Source: JAUMBM01 sp964441755 (GTDB taxonomy: Bacteria > Bacteroidota > Bacteroidia > Chitinophagales > Saprospiraceae). From it: 64,000 bases of DNA. Below, piece by piece: positions 9,588 through 17,639 of the stretch. The translations under genes were made by a program, and so were the position numbers. The stretch is from the NCBI GenBank assembly GCA_964441755.1, contig CAYTVG010000017.1:12135-76134 (forward strand), given 5' to 3'. The notes beneath the pieces were generated by a model that worked only from the letters and a program-made list of their open reading frames with translations, was not told where the DNA came from and ran no database searches. Position 1 is the stretch's first letter. The number at the start of each line of letters is the position of its first letter.

Positions 9588-10200
9588 ATTGTCTGATTGT
9601 CTGGATGATCTGATAAGTTGTTTCCACCACTTTCAGCCCGGGCTGGGACTCCAGCCGGCTGTTAAAATCGAGCCCGGCCAGGCGGTCGTGCCCCAGTCGC
9701 AGCGCTGCCCCGACATTGTCGGGGCCCAGTCCGCCACTCAGAAAAAACGGTGTTTGTCCGCGGTATTCCCCGATGACAGACCAGTCAAACGACAGCCCGC
9801 TGCCGCCATAGGCGGGCGTCGGACTGTCAAACAAAAAGTAACGACACCAAGGCTCGTAGGCTTCCGTGTGCCCGAAACGAAAACCCGGCGCAGGCGCAAA
9901 AGCCTTCATACAGGCTATTCCCTGCTCGTGCAGCCACCGGCAGTCGGCCGCTGTCTCATGGCCATGCAGCTGCACAAGATCAAAACGGTAAGATGCATGC
10001 AGGCGGACGATGTCCGCCGGTGCTGCATCGACGAATACACCCACGCGACCCACGGCAGCCGGCAGCAGCCCGGCAGGCAGTACCTCCCCCATATAGCGGC
10101 GGGAAGGCGGGTAGAAGATATACCCCAGGTAGTCGGGCTGCAGCGCTGCGATGGCCTGCAGATTGTCGGCATATTTCATGCCACAGATTTTAATTTTCAT
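9568..10200 (-). CDS. trpF: Phosphoribosylanthranilate isomerase
   Basis: 210 residues from the ATG at 10200, which starts at the family's normal MKIKICGMK. An upstream in-frame ATG at 10227 would add nine residues inside trpC. It catalyses the Amadori rearrangement of phosphoribosylanthranilate to CdRP. Catalytic Cys is in KICGMK, the substrate loop has DLVQLHGHE, and phosphate-binding turns are FFLSGGLGPDNV and LAGLDFNSRLE. In this protein the end of the barrel reads DFNSRLE, where DxSSGVE is more common. That pattern is familiar in Bacteroidota and is not by itself a sign of inactivation. It overlaps trpC and trpB. Confidence 0.95.
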   Translation of the reverse strand: MKIKICGMKYADNLQAIAALQPDYLGYIFYPPSRRYMGEVLPAGLLPAAVGRVGVFVDAAPADIVRLHASYRFDLVQLHGHETAADCRWLHEQGIACMKAFAPAPGFRFGHTEAYEPWCRYFLFDSPTPAYGGSGLSFDWSVIGEYRGQTPFFLSGGLGPDNVGAALRLGHDRLAGLDFNSRLESQPGLKVVETTYQIIQTIRQYANIQS

Positions 10201-10984
10201 ACCCCAGTTGCTCAATAAGTTCGGCACAGAATCGTGCAGGCTGCGGCTGGCGCATCAGCCATTCACCAATCAGAAAACCTTTGAATCCGTGAAGGCGAAG
10301 CTGTTGTATGGACGCTACCGAGCTGATGCCGCTCTCAGCGACTGCCAGGCAGCCAGGCGGCAGCGCTGCTGCCAACTGCAGGCTGACGCTCAGGTCGGTC
10401 CGGAAAGTCTTCAGGTCGCGATTGTTGATGCCAACCATATCGGCCCGGCAATGCCGATAGGCCTCAACCTCCGCCGGGCCGTGTGTCTCCAGCAGCACTT
10501 CCATGCCCAGTTCGTGGGCCAGTGCAGCAAATTCATCTACCTGCGCAGGCGATAGTATGCCGGCAATCAGCAGAATCACATCAGCCCCCATAGCCTTTGA
10601 CTCGACAATCTGGTAAGTATCAACAATAAAATCCTTGCGCAGCAAGGGGCGCTGTGTACTGCTGCGCGCAAGCGCAAAATCGTTGGGTTGTGCGCCAAAA
10701 TAGCGGGCATTGGTGAGTATGGAGAGGGCTGTAGCGCCGGCCCGCTCATAACCGGTGGCAATCTCTACCACATCCGCCAGCGGATTAATGGGTCCCCGGG
10801 AGGGTGATTGACGTTTGAACTCAGCGATGATGCCACTTGCGCGGGGATCGAGCAGCGCAGCCTTCATGGAGTAGCAGCTTCGATAGAAAGCAGGCTGCTC
10901 GCGAAGGCGCTCGACCGGTTGCTGTCGGCGGCAGCGGGACAGCAATTCGTACTGGTGCTGGCAGATTTGTGCGAGGATGTTCAT
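10190..10984 (-). CDS. trpC: Indole-3-glycerol-phosphate synthase
   Basis: 264 residues, a single-function TrpC. It closes CdRP to indole-3-glycerol phosphate. IIAEFKRQSPSRGPIN holds the catalytic Lys and substrate loop, LLRKDFIVDTYQI the second catalytic Lys, and VGINNRDLKTF and VAESGI complete the TIM-barrel signature. ATG at 10984 overlaps the trpD stop by 4 bp (ATGA), and its end overlaps trpF, so trpDCF are coupled. Confidence 0.97.
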   Translation of the reverse strand: MNILAQICQHQYELLSRCRRQQPVERLREQPAFYRSCYSMKAALLDPRASGIIAEFKRQSPSRGPINPLADVVEIATGYERAGATALSILTNARYFGAQPNDFALARSSTQRPLLRKDFIVDTYQIVESKAMGADVILLIAGILSPAQVDEFAALAHELGMEVLLETHGPAEVEAYRHCRADMVGINNRDLKTFRTDLSVSLQLAAALPPGCLAVAESGISSVASIQQLRLHGFKGFLIGEWLMRQPQPARFCAELIEQLGYEN

Positions 10985-11991
10985 GACAGTGATTGTAAGA
11001 TGGACAAAGCCTGGCGGGCTTTCAGCCCCAGCAGGGATTCTCTGGCTGCTTCGAGGGCGTCGGCCAGGCTGAGCTCAGGGCGGTACAGCCGTATGCCCAA
11101 AGCCGCATTGGCCAGCACTATATTGTTTTGTGCAGCAGAGCCGCGGCCTTCCAGGATCTGCAGGAAAATAGCGGCAGCCTCCGCCACGCTTTTTCCCCCC
11201 TGAAGATCCGCCGGCTGCACCGGATCGAAGCCGAAGGCTTCAGGTCCGAGACGCTGCTCGCCGCTATTGTCCATCAGGACGGCAGCGGTGGTGAGCGTCA
11301 CTTCGTCGCTGCCATCGAGGCTGTAGACGATGGCATAGCGCGTAGCCTCCTCCTGAAACAAATAGCGGTACATGCGTGCCAGCTCCAGATTGTACACGCC
11401 CACCAGCTGCACCCGCGGGCGGGCGGGATTTACCAAAGGGCCCAGCATATTGAAAAAAGTTTTTACGCCCAGTTCCCTGCGCACCGGCGCCACCTGCCGC
11501 ATGGCCGGATGAAAGAGCGGTGCGTGCAGGAAACAAATGCCTGCAGCCGTCAACTGCTGCCGGAGCTGCTCCTCCCCGGTGGCAAAGGCAACGCCCAGCT
11601 GCTCGAGCACATTGGACGAACCCGAGACAGACGATACCCCGTAATTGCCGTGTTTGGCCACCGGTATGCCGGCACCCGCCAGCACGAAAGCCGTGAGTGT
11701 AGAGATGTTGAACGTATGCTTGCCGTCGCCGCCTGTACCGCACACATCTATGGGATCAACATCAGACAGGTCGACAGGCTGGCAGAGCTGCAACAGGCCG
11801 TCGCGGAAGCCGCGCAGTTCGTCGAGCGTCAGGCTGCGCATGAGGAAGGCGGTCAGAAAAGCCGCCAGCTGTGCGTGGCTGTGGCGGCCGGAAGCCAGCT
11901 CGCAGAGCGCCGCTGCCGCCTGCTGTCGACTGAGGGTTTTGTGCTGAAAAAGCTCCTCCAGCAGCGTACGCATTGTCAATAGGTTATCCAT
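10981..11991 (-). CDS. trpD: Anthranilate phosphoribosyltransferase
   Basis: 336 residues from the ATG at 11991, chosen because homologues begin close to MRTLLEELF and the longer open frame (to 12147) only re-reads trpG. It transfers phosphoribosyl from PRPP to anthranilate. The PRPP-binding VCGTGGDGKHTFNISTLTAF and AKHGNYGVSSVSGSSNVLE are intact. The ATG overlaps the trpG stop by 8 bp. The order trpG then trpD as separate genes means there is no TrpGD fusion here. Confidence 0.96.
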   Translation of the reverse strand: MDNLLTMRTLLEELFQHKTLSRQQAAAALCELASGRHSHAQLAAFLTAFLMRSLTLDELRGFRDGLLQLCQPVDLSDVDPIDVCGTGGDGKHTFNISTLTAFVLAGAGIPVAKHGNYGVSSVSGSSNVLEQLGVAFATGEEQLRQQLTAAGICFLHAPLFHPAMRQVAPVRRELGVKTFFNMLGPLVNPARPRVQLVGVYNLELARMYRYLFQEEATRYAIVYSLDGSDEVTLTTAAVLMDNSGEQRLGPEAFGFDPVQPADLQGGKSVAEAAAIFLQILEGRGSAAQNNIVLANAALGIRLYRPELSLADALEAARESLLGLKARQALSILQSLS

Positions 11992-12544
11992 GGATCCAGT
12001 TTTTGATGATTTGGTGCCCGTATTCGGTGAGAACCGACTCGGGATGAAATTGCAGTCCGTACACAGCATACTGCCGGTGCCGCAGTGCCATGATGTTGCC
12101 CCTTTCGTCGGTGGCCAGCAGCTCGAGTTCGGGCGGACAACTGTCACGATTGACCACCCAGGAGTGGTAGTGTCCTACCTGAAAGCGAGCCGGCATGTCC
12201 GCCAGTAGCGGATCAGTCTGCTGTACAGACAGTTGGGAGGCGAGGCCGTGGAGCGGCTCGGGCAGGTTGTACAGGCTGGCGCCAAAATGCTCCGCTATGG
12301 CCTGGTGGCCCAGACAAATGCCGAGTATGCTTTTGCTGGCAGCATACTGCCGGATAATGTCGGGCATTTGCCCGGCTTCGGCGGGCAGACCCGGCCCCGG
12401 CGACAACAGGATTTTATCATAGCGCTCCGGCATGGCCGGCTGCAGCTCATCGTTTTTCACGACTGTCACCGCTGCATACTGACGCAGCATATACACCAGA
12501 TTGTAGACAAACGAATCGTAGTTGTCAATCACCAATATGTGCAT
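11984..12544 (-). CDS. trpG: Anthranilate synthase glutamine amidotransferase subunit
   Basis: 186 residues. The class I glutaminase domain supplies ammonia to TrpE. Catalytic Cys is in ILGICLGHQAIAEHFG, with the Cys-His-Glu triad completed by YGLQFHPESVLTEYG. The oxyanion-strand motif LLSPGPGLP is present. It lies 30 bp downstream of trpE and overlaps trpD. It could also serve p-aminobenzoate synthase (PabA), as in many bacteria, though its place in the operon makes trpG the main role. Confidence 0.95.
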   Translation of the reverse strand: MHILVIDNYDSFVYNLVYMLRQYAAVTVVKNDELQPAMPERYDKILLSPGPGLPAEAGQMPDIIRQYAASKSILGICLGHQAIAEHFGASLYNLPEPLHGLASQLSVQQTDPLLADMPARFQVGHYHSWVVNRDSCPPELELLATDERGNIMALRHRQYAVYGLQFHPESVLTEYGHQIIKNWIHG

Positions 12545-12574
12545 GATTTTTAATTTAGGGGTGAGAATGGTTAT

Positions 12575-13972
12575 TTACGCGCTCAGATCAGCCGCCAGTG
12601 ATATGGCTTTGCGCAGTGCGGAGATTTTGTTGTACACTTCCTGCAGCTCACTTTCGGCTTGGGAGCGGGCAACGATGCCACAGCCCGCCTGGTAGCTGAG
12701 TGTGTTGTTGCGGCTCAGCAGCGACCGGATGAAAATGGCGTGGTTGAAATCCCCCTCAAAGCCCATGAATCCCACAGCTCCCCCATAAAACCCGCGACTT
12801 TCGGGCTCGAGGGTGTCGATGATTTGCATGGCGCGATGTTTGGGAGCCCCTGAGAGCGTACCCGCCGGATAAGTATCTGCCAGCAATTGCACGGGATTGT
12901 AGCCTTGTGGCAACTGCCCGCTGACCTGTGATACCAGGTGGATGACATGGGAGAAGTATTCAACCTCCTTGAGTCTTTCGACGGTCACTTGCGTGCTGTG
13001 CTTGCTCAGATCGTTGCGGGCAAGGTCGACCAACATAATGTGTTCAGCATTTTCTTTAGGGTCCCGCAATAAAGCCTCTGCCAGCGCCTGATCCTGTGCA
13101 GGATCGCCTGTGCGCCGAAAAGTACCCGCTATGGGGTGTACGCTTGCCTTGTGGTTTTTGATAGTGAGTTGGGCCTCCGGGGAAGAACCGAAAATGCGAA
13201 AATCGCCGTAGTCGAAAAAAAACAAATAGGGCGAGGGGTTGACAGAACGAAGTGCCCGGTACACAGCAAACTCGTCACCTTTGAATGCCTGACTGAATTT
13301 GCGTGACAATACCACCTGAAACACATCCCCCCGCTGGCAATGCTGCTGCGCACTGGCTATTTTTTCCAAAAAAGCAGCGTCGGAGAGGTTAGAAGATTCT
13401 TCGCCTTCGACCGTGAAGCCGAAGCTGCTGAAGGTTCTGTTGGCGATGATGTCTGCCAGAGCGGGCAACTCGGACTGTTGGCCCGGCAGCAACTGCTCTG
13501 TCAGGTAGAGCTCGTTGTTGAAATGATTGAATACGATCACATAGCGGAAGACGTGGTATTGCAGCAGGGGCATGGCCGAAGGCGCATGCCGGAAAGTAAT
13601 CTTGGTAAACAACGGGATTGCGTCATAACTGGTGTAGCCGAAGAGTCCGCCACCCAAAAAATCTTTACCGCAACAATCGCTGCTAAAGCTGCGTGCAAAA
13701 GCCGACAGCTCTTCGGCCGGCTGGCTGGCAGCAGTGGCAAATACCCGCCGGTGGCCGTTGGGGTATTGCACCTTGGTCAATTCCGCGTCGGCAACAAAGC
13801 TGGCAATGGGCTGCAGGCAGAGGTAGGAAAAACTATTGTCCCGGCGCCTGTAGTCGGAACTCTCCAACAAAAAACTGTGGGGGTACCTGTCGCGCAGCTT
13901 GAGGTAGAGCGCTACCGGTGTGTGGGTATCGCTCAGTAGTTGAATGACGCGGGTTGAAAAATGAAAGTGCAT
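12575..13972 (-). CDS. trpE: Anthranilate synthase component I
   Basis: 465 residues, chorismate-binding family. It converts chorismate plus ammonia (from TrpG) to anthranilate, the first committed step. Signature stretches are FQVVLSRKFSQAF, FGSSPEAQLTI, PIAGTFRRTG, ENAEHIMLVDLARNDL, DTYPAGTLSGAPKHRAMQII and GFYGGAVGFMGF. The N-terminal domain has LLESSDYRRRDNSFSYLC, consistent with the LLES feedback-inhibition region, so allosteric control by Trp is likely. It is the first structural gene, 26 bp after the attenuator terminator. Confidence 0.97.
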   Translation of the reverse strand: MHFHFSTRVIQLLSDTHTPVALYLKLRDRYPHSFLLESSDYRRRDNSFSYLCLQPIASFVADAELTKVQYPNGHRRVFATAASQPAEELSAFARSFSSDCCGKDFLGGGLFGYTSYDAIPLFTKITFRHAPSAMPLLQYHVFRYVIVFNHFNNELYLTEQLLPGQQSELPALADIIANRTFSSFGFTVEGEESSNLSDAAFLEKIASAQQHCQRGDVFQVVLSRKFSQAFKGDEFAVYRALRSVNPSPYLFFFDYGDFRIFGSSPEAQLTIKNHKASVHPIAGTFRRTGDPAQDQALAEALLRDPKENAEHIMLVDLARNDLSKHSTQVTVERLKEVEYFSHVIHLVSQVSGQLPQGYNPVQLLADTYPAGTLSGAPKHRAMQIIDTLEPESRGFYGGAVGFMGFEGDFNHAIFIRSLLSRNNTLSYQAGCGIVARSQAESELQEVYNKISALRKAISLAADLSA

Positions 13973-13998
13973 GGGAATGTTCTTGTTGTGGCTGAAAT

Positions 13999-14029
13999 AA
14001 AAAAAGCCTGCCAGGGGGACCTGGCAGGC
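13999..14029 (-). terminator. Attenuator terminator in the trp leader
   Basis: On the minus strand a perfect 10-bp GC-rich stem (GCCTGCCAGG with CCTGGCAGGC, loop TCCC) is followed by seven T residues, 26 bp before trpE. Flanking A5/T5 can extend the stem. It lies between the leader-peptide stop and trpE, so it can only regulate entry into the operon. The loop and 3' arm contain CCCCCTG (plus strand 14012-14018), complementary to CAGGGGG at 14072-14078 in the leader peptide gene. This offers a mutually exclusive antiterminator. Confidence 0.9.
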
Positions 14030-14060
14030 TTTTTATCTCTTACAGACAAAATACAATAGT

Positions 14061-14129
14061 CTAGCCGCTCGCCCCCTGCAGGAAGATAGCTTGCCACCAC
14101 CAATTGTTATTTTGAATGAAAGTCGACAT
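14061..14129 (-). CDS. trpL: trp operon leader peptide (22 codons, three consecutive Trp codons)
   Basis: The minus strand holds ATG at 14129, 22 codons and TAG at 14063-14061. Codons 10-12 are TGG TGG TGG, preceded by three Asn-rich codons (QNNN) and followed by QAIF. Three adjacent Trp codons, 32 nt before an intrinsic terminator and upstream of trpE, are the hallmark of ribosome-mediated attenuation. A ribosome stalled on them leaves CAGGGGG (14072-14078) free to pair with CCCCCTG in the terminator, allowing read-through. A ribosome reaching the stop covers that segment and the terminator forms. The codons and complementarity are seen directly, and the mechanism is inferred from the enterobacterial paradigm. 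Confidence 0.88.
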   Translation of the reverse strand: MSTFIQNNNWWWQAIFLQGASG

Positions 14130-14186
14130 ATAAATTATCTGGTTGAAATCAGCTCATGTCGGCATGTAATTGTAAAATGCCTCGGA

Positions 14187-14217
14187 CAAATGTATTTTAT
14201 ATTTTTTACAGCACAAA
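14187..14217 (-). promoter_or_regulatory. trp operon promoter (TTTG-N19-TACATTTG)
   Basis: The minus strand reads TTTG, 19 bases, then TACATTTG. This fits the Bacteroidota consensus TTTG-N19-21-TAnnTTTG in sequence and spacing. The start would fall near 14180, giving about 50 nt before the leader peptide and about 208 nt before trpE. It is the best promoter match noticed in the window. Confidence 0.65.
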
Positions 14218-14348
14218 AAAAAATGCTTGTTTTTTTTAAAACATGACAAAAATTTTGAGTATTCATGCTGAAATGTATAGTTTTTGCATGGCCGTTGATG
14301 TATTCATTATTTTAGTATAATTCAGATAAATAATTGATTGAGTCGACT

Positions 14349-14356
14349 TAATTTTG
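14349..14356 (+). promoter_or_regulatory. Candidate -7 box (TAATTTTG) for the regulator gene
   Basis: TAATTTTG fits TAnnTTTG about 200 bp before the preferred start of the TPR/HTH gene. No convincing TTTG -33 element lies 19-21 bases upstream. The rest of the 14218-14562 interval shows only AT-rich sequence. Confidence 0.25.
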
Positions 14357-14562
14357 GGCGGCTAAAGTGCGTATGCTTGTCGGCTGCTGTTTAAGACAGC
14401 AGCTACTTTACGTGCCAAATATTTTCTTTCCTGATCTGTGCGCTGGCTCTCCCCCCCCCACTGCCCGCAACAGACCAGGCCCAACGTTGCATTACTATGT
14501 CCCAGTCTTTCCGTCTATCTATTTGGCAAACAACCCCTTGCCAAAATTCGTCCAGGCTGTTA

Positions 14563-16110
14563 ATGGTTGTCAGAAAACTGCTTTACACCTGTACACTCAT
14601 GCTTTCTCTGCTCAGTTGGCAACAAGCGCGTGCCAACAGTAGTTGTGACGCGATTGAGAAAGCGGCACTGCAGATTAAGGAAGAGGTGCAGTCGGCCCGT
14701 TATTATGAGGCGCTGCAGCGCTACGGCAAACTACAGCGAGGGGGACAGTTACAGGCTTGTGAAGATCCGGCTCCACTGGCCAACCTGTACATAACAGTAG
14801 CGACTGCCTTCACTATAAGTGTTGTACGCGACAGTGCCATTAAATACCTGGAACTCAGTCTGCAGCTCAGCACAACCAACAATCTGCCCGACATCAAAAA
14901 CCGGGCAAGTACAACCTATGCCATGCTGCTCAACCAATTGGGCGCTTATGAACGAGCACTGGCACTTTTCAGAGAGGTATACCAAGAGCAGATCAAGCTA
15001 AACCCCGATGATTTTCGGCGCAAAGCCATCAACACTTTTAATATTGGTCTGACTTTTCAGAATCTGCGCCAGCCTGATTCTGCCCTTGTATATCTGCAGC
15101 AATCCTTATCATTTGCTGATAAGGCGGGGTTTGCTCCCATCAAGCCCAACATATTCGGTATCCTGTCAGCGCATTATCTGGAGACAGGCGACTTTAAGCA
15201 GGCACAGCGCTATGCCGATGCTGCCTTGAGCGCGTCACAGCAAAATAACAATCGGGAGCAGATTGTTCAGGGCTGGCTCTTGCAGGCCGACCTATTGATC
15301 GCGCAGCAACAGCGCACGGCGGCACTTGCCTCCATTGACAAGGCAAAAAAATTGATGGCAGGTGATCATTTTTCGCTCCTGCATGCGCAATTATACAAAA
15401 AGCGCTACCAACTGTTGTTTGCTATGCGCGACAGCCTCTCGGGTCTTCGAGATCTGCTTGAGTACCAACAAATAAAAGACAGTCTCGATATTAGAAACCG
15501 TGATGCACAAAGGGAGAGTCTGTCCAATATGTTGCAAATCGCCGAAGAGAAGTATGCCCTTGAGAAGCGGCTTGTACAGACCGAACGTGCCCGGCTCATA
15601 CAGCGCTATAGTCTGGCTCTGCTACTGGCGGTGGTGATGGTCATATTGGTGCTGTTCCGGTTATACTATGTGAACGTGCGTAATAAGAGTCTGTTGTTTA
15701 AAATCAACCTCAATAAGAAAAACCAGCAACAAATAGCCAACCACAAACACGAAGATATTTTCTACCAGGCGGTAGACCTGGTTGAGAAAGAAAAATTGTA
15801 TCTGGATCCTGACGTGAGCATAGCCCAGCTCGCCCGTATGCTGGGAACCAACGAGAAGTACCTTTCCAATGCCATCAAAACAGGCAGTGGGGACAATTTC
15901 AAGGCATTCATCAACCAATACCGCATCAGCAGTATTAAGCAGCGCATTGAAGAAGCCATCCTCTCAGGGGATCCCCTCACGCGTTTTTCGATGATTGGCG
16001 AAGAGTGCGGCTTTAAGAATGAGTCCACTTTCTACCGCGTTTTCAAGGAAGAAACCGGCATGGCACCCAAAGAATATGCGATGATGCTAAAGCAGCATTT
16101 GAATCTGTAG
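14563..16110 (+). CDS. TPR, membrane and AraC-type HTH regulator (copy 1)
   Basis: 515 residues from ATG 14563, preferred because it starts directly with a signal peptide (KLLYTCTLMLSLLSWQQARA). The open frame extends to ATG 14497 with 22 unlikely residues. Several TPR-type helical hairpins fill about residues 25-320 outside the membrane. One transmembrane segment (YSLALLLAVVMVILVLFRLY) follows a coiled-coil-like stretch. The last 115 residues form an AraC-family double HTH (VSIAQLARMLGTNEKYLS and FSMIGEECGFKNESTFYRVF). This layout of sensor outside and DNA-binding domain inside is common in Bacteroidota regulators, and the signal is unknown. Copies 2 and 3 are at 17640 and 23913, and each of the three lies near a secreted-protein gene. 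Confidence 0.85.
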   Translation: MVVRKLLYTCTLMLSLLSWQQARANSSCDAIEKAALQIKEEVQSARYYEALQRYGKLQRGGQLQACEDPAPLANLYITVATAFTISVVRDSAIKYLELSLQLSTTNNLPDIKNRASTTYAMLLNQLGAYERALALFREVYQEQIKLNPDDFRRKAINTFNIGLTFQNLRQPDSALVYLQQSLSFADKAGFAPIKPNIFGILSAHYLETGDFKQAQRYADAALSASQQNNNREQIVQGWLLQADLLIAQQQRTAALASIDKAKKLMAGDHFSLLHAQLYKKRYQLLFAMRDSLSGLRDLLEYQQIKDSLDIRNRDAQRESLSNMLQIAEEKYALEKRLVQTERARLIQRYSLALLLAVVMVILVLFRLYYVNVRNKSLLFKINLNKKNQQQIANHKHEDIFYQAVDLVEKEKLYLDPDVSIAQLARMLGTNEKYLSNAIKTGSGDNFKAFINQYRISSIKQRIEEAILSGDPLTRFSMIGEECGFKNESTFYRVFKEETGMAPKEYAMMLKQHLNL

Positions 16111-16138
16111 AACCTGTGTAAGCTTAGTGCATACAAAT

Positions 16139-16179
16139 AACAATGCCCGAAAAGCCTGCCTGGCCTTTCGGGCATTGTT
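16139..16179. terminator. Bidirectional terminator between convergent genes
   Basis: A perfect 14-bp inverted repeat (AACAATGCCCGAAA and TTTCGGGCATTGTT, 13-nt loop) lies between the regulator ending at 16110 and the convergent gene ending at 16195. It can serve both transcripts. Confidence 0.75.
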
Positions 16180-16194
16180 GTAATCCGGCCTATG

Positions 16195-17166
16195 CTACTG
16201 ATCGCAGGAACCGTTGGTTGTCCAGGTAGGTAGTCCGTTGCAGAACGTAAGTACCTGTCCTTGCGAACCGGCATTCAGTCTGGTCCATGTATGGCCATTC
16301 CAAAACATCATATCCCCCGGATTATTGGCGGTCGGGAGGCTGTCAGACGCCTGTGGGCTGGGTGCAGCAGCAGCAGCGGCGGCAAACTGGTTGCTGCCAT
16401 CGGTGAGAAAAGCCAGATCTACCCATTCAAGAGTGGTAGGTGTGCTGGCATTGGCCATGAGAATCTGGCCGGCTGTCGGAGCCGTTGTCGGAAACTTATA
16501 GCGCATAGTGCTGCCACTGTACACGCGCAACTCCCCCACAATCCGAATGCTGTTGGCACTGGTAAGGCGTATATAATCACTAGTGGAAGAACTGGAGGAA
16601 ATATTGACATCCTCACCTGAAATCACATTAATATCATTTGCGACAGAAGTCAGTATTATCTGGTCAGATGAGAGCAGTTGAATGTCCCCAAAAGTACTGT
16701 AAACCGTGCCATTGGGGTCAGTAGCGCTATTGTCATCGAGATTTACGGTGGTGATGTAAATCTCATCGGCTGATCTGATTTGGATATCCTGATCATTTCC
16801 GAGCGTTTCTATGGTCAACGGATTAACTGTACTGTAGGTCTTATCGGTGATGACATTCCCGTTTAAATCGATGTCTTGTGTAGCCTTGTGATTACCCAAA
16901 TCATCCGTCCGGTATGTCAACGCCCACTGGCTGCCTGTGTAATAGTAAAATCCGGAGGTTCCATCCGTTTGAAAAATCAGCAGACCTATTGCCGGACTAC
17001 TGATGGCATTTCGCTGTGTCTGCGTCATGGAAGGGACTAAAAGTCCTTGCGTAGTGGAAGAAATTTCCAGTGCAGCAGAAGGGTGCGGGGTCTCCGTTCC
17101 TACGCCTACCTGGCTATATACATTTACTACATACACACAAAGCAGAAAAGTGAAAAACTGTTTCAT
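16195..17166 (-). CDS. Secreted surface protein, tail-fibre/adhesin-like, unknown function
   Basis: 323 residues with a signal peptide (FFTFLLCVYVVNVYSQ) and then VGVGTETPHPSAALEISST. This opening is typical of Bacteroidota extracellular proteins with tail-fibre or collagen-like neighbours (the GIGTxxPxxxLdV pattern). The middle is beta-rich with repeated IxLTSxxxI and DINVISGEDVNISS stretches, consistent with a beta-helix or beta-prism. An alanine run (AAAAAAA) separates it from a C-terminal VWNGxxWxxLNAGSxGQVL-like module. No T9SS sorting domain is obvious. The role is probably surface structure or attachment (inference). It is convergent with the regulator at 14563. Confidence 0.6.
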   Translation of the reverse strand: MKQFFTFLLCVYVVNVYSQVGVGTETPHPSAALEISSTTQGLLVPSMTQTQRNAISSPAIGLLIFQTDGTSGFYYYTGSQWALTYRTDDLGNHKATQDIDLNGNVITDKTYSTVNPLTIETLGNDQDIQIRSADEIYITTVNLDDNSATDPNGTVYSTFGDIQLLSSDQIILTSVANDINVISGEDVNISSSSSTSDYIRLTSANSIRIVGELRVYSGSTMRYKFPTTAPTAGQILMANASTPTTLEWVDLAFLTDGSNQFAAAAAAAPSPQASDSLPTANNPGDMMFWNGHTWTRLNAGSQGQVLTFCNGLPTWTTNGSCDQ

Positions 17167-17639
17167 AATGAAAAATAATTAATAAACAATTGCGATGCAG
17201 TTTAACGAACAACAACTAGTCTCAGGTACATCCCGACACCTGACTTATTGGTGGAGGAAGTACGAAGTGGAAACAAACCGGACAGGTCGTTTATGTTTCA
17301 ACAAATATTACTATTTTAGTACATTCAAGTGTATAAAATAAGCTTATCGATAAACCACTTCTGCGAGCATAGTGCGGAAGTGAGAAAATTATGCTCAATG
17401 GCGTAGTACAGCAAACAAATGAAAGTGTGCACAAAGGACAGGAAAATCAACGATTGTAGAGATGCTATTTAGAGATAACTTTTTCTCAAATCCAGAAATC
17501 CGCTATGAAAACAGGAATAGCTACTATGAAAACAGAGAAAATAACTACACAATAAACACATACACTAATTATCATATATATAAGTTTAATTCTACAATAA
17601 TCATTGCGCATTTAGCAAGAAGAGAAGATTAACAAAATC
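17167..17639. other. Gene-free stretch between two minus-strand genes
   Basis: This 473-bp AT-rich interval lies between the end of regulator copy 2 and the start of the secreted protein at 17166. It shows short imperfect repeats of ctatgaaaacag near 17500-17535 but no gene, strong hairpin or consensus promoter that I can support. Confidence 0.5.
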
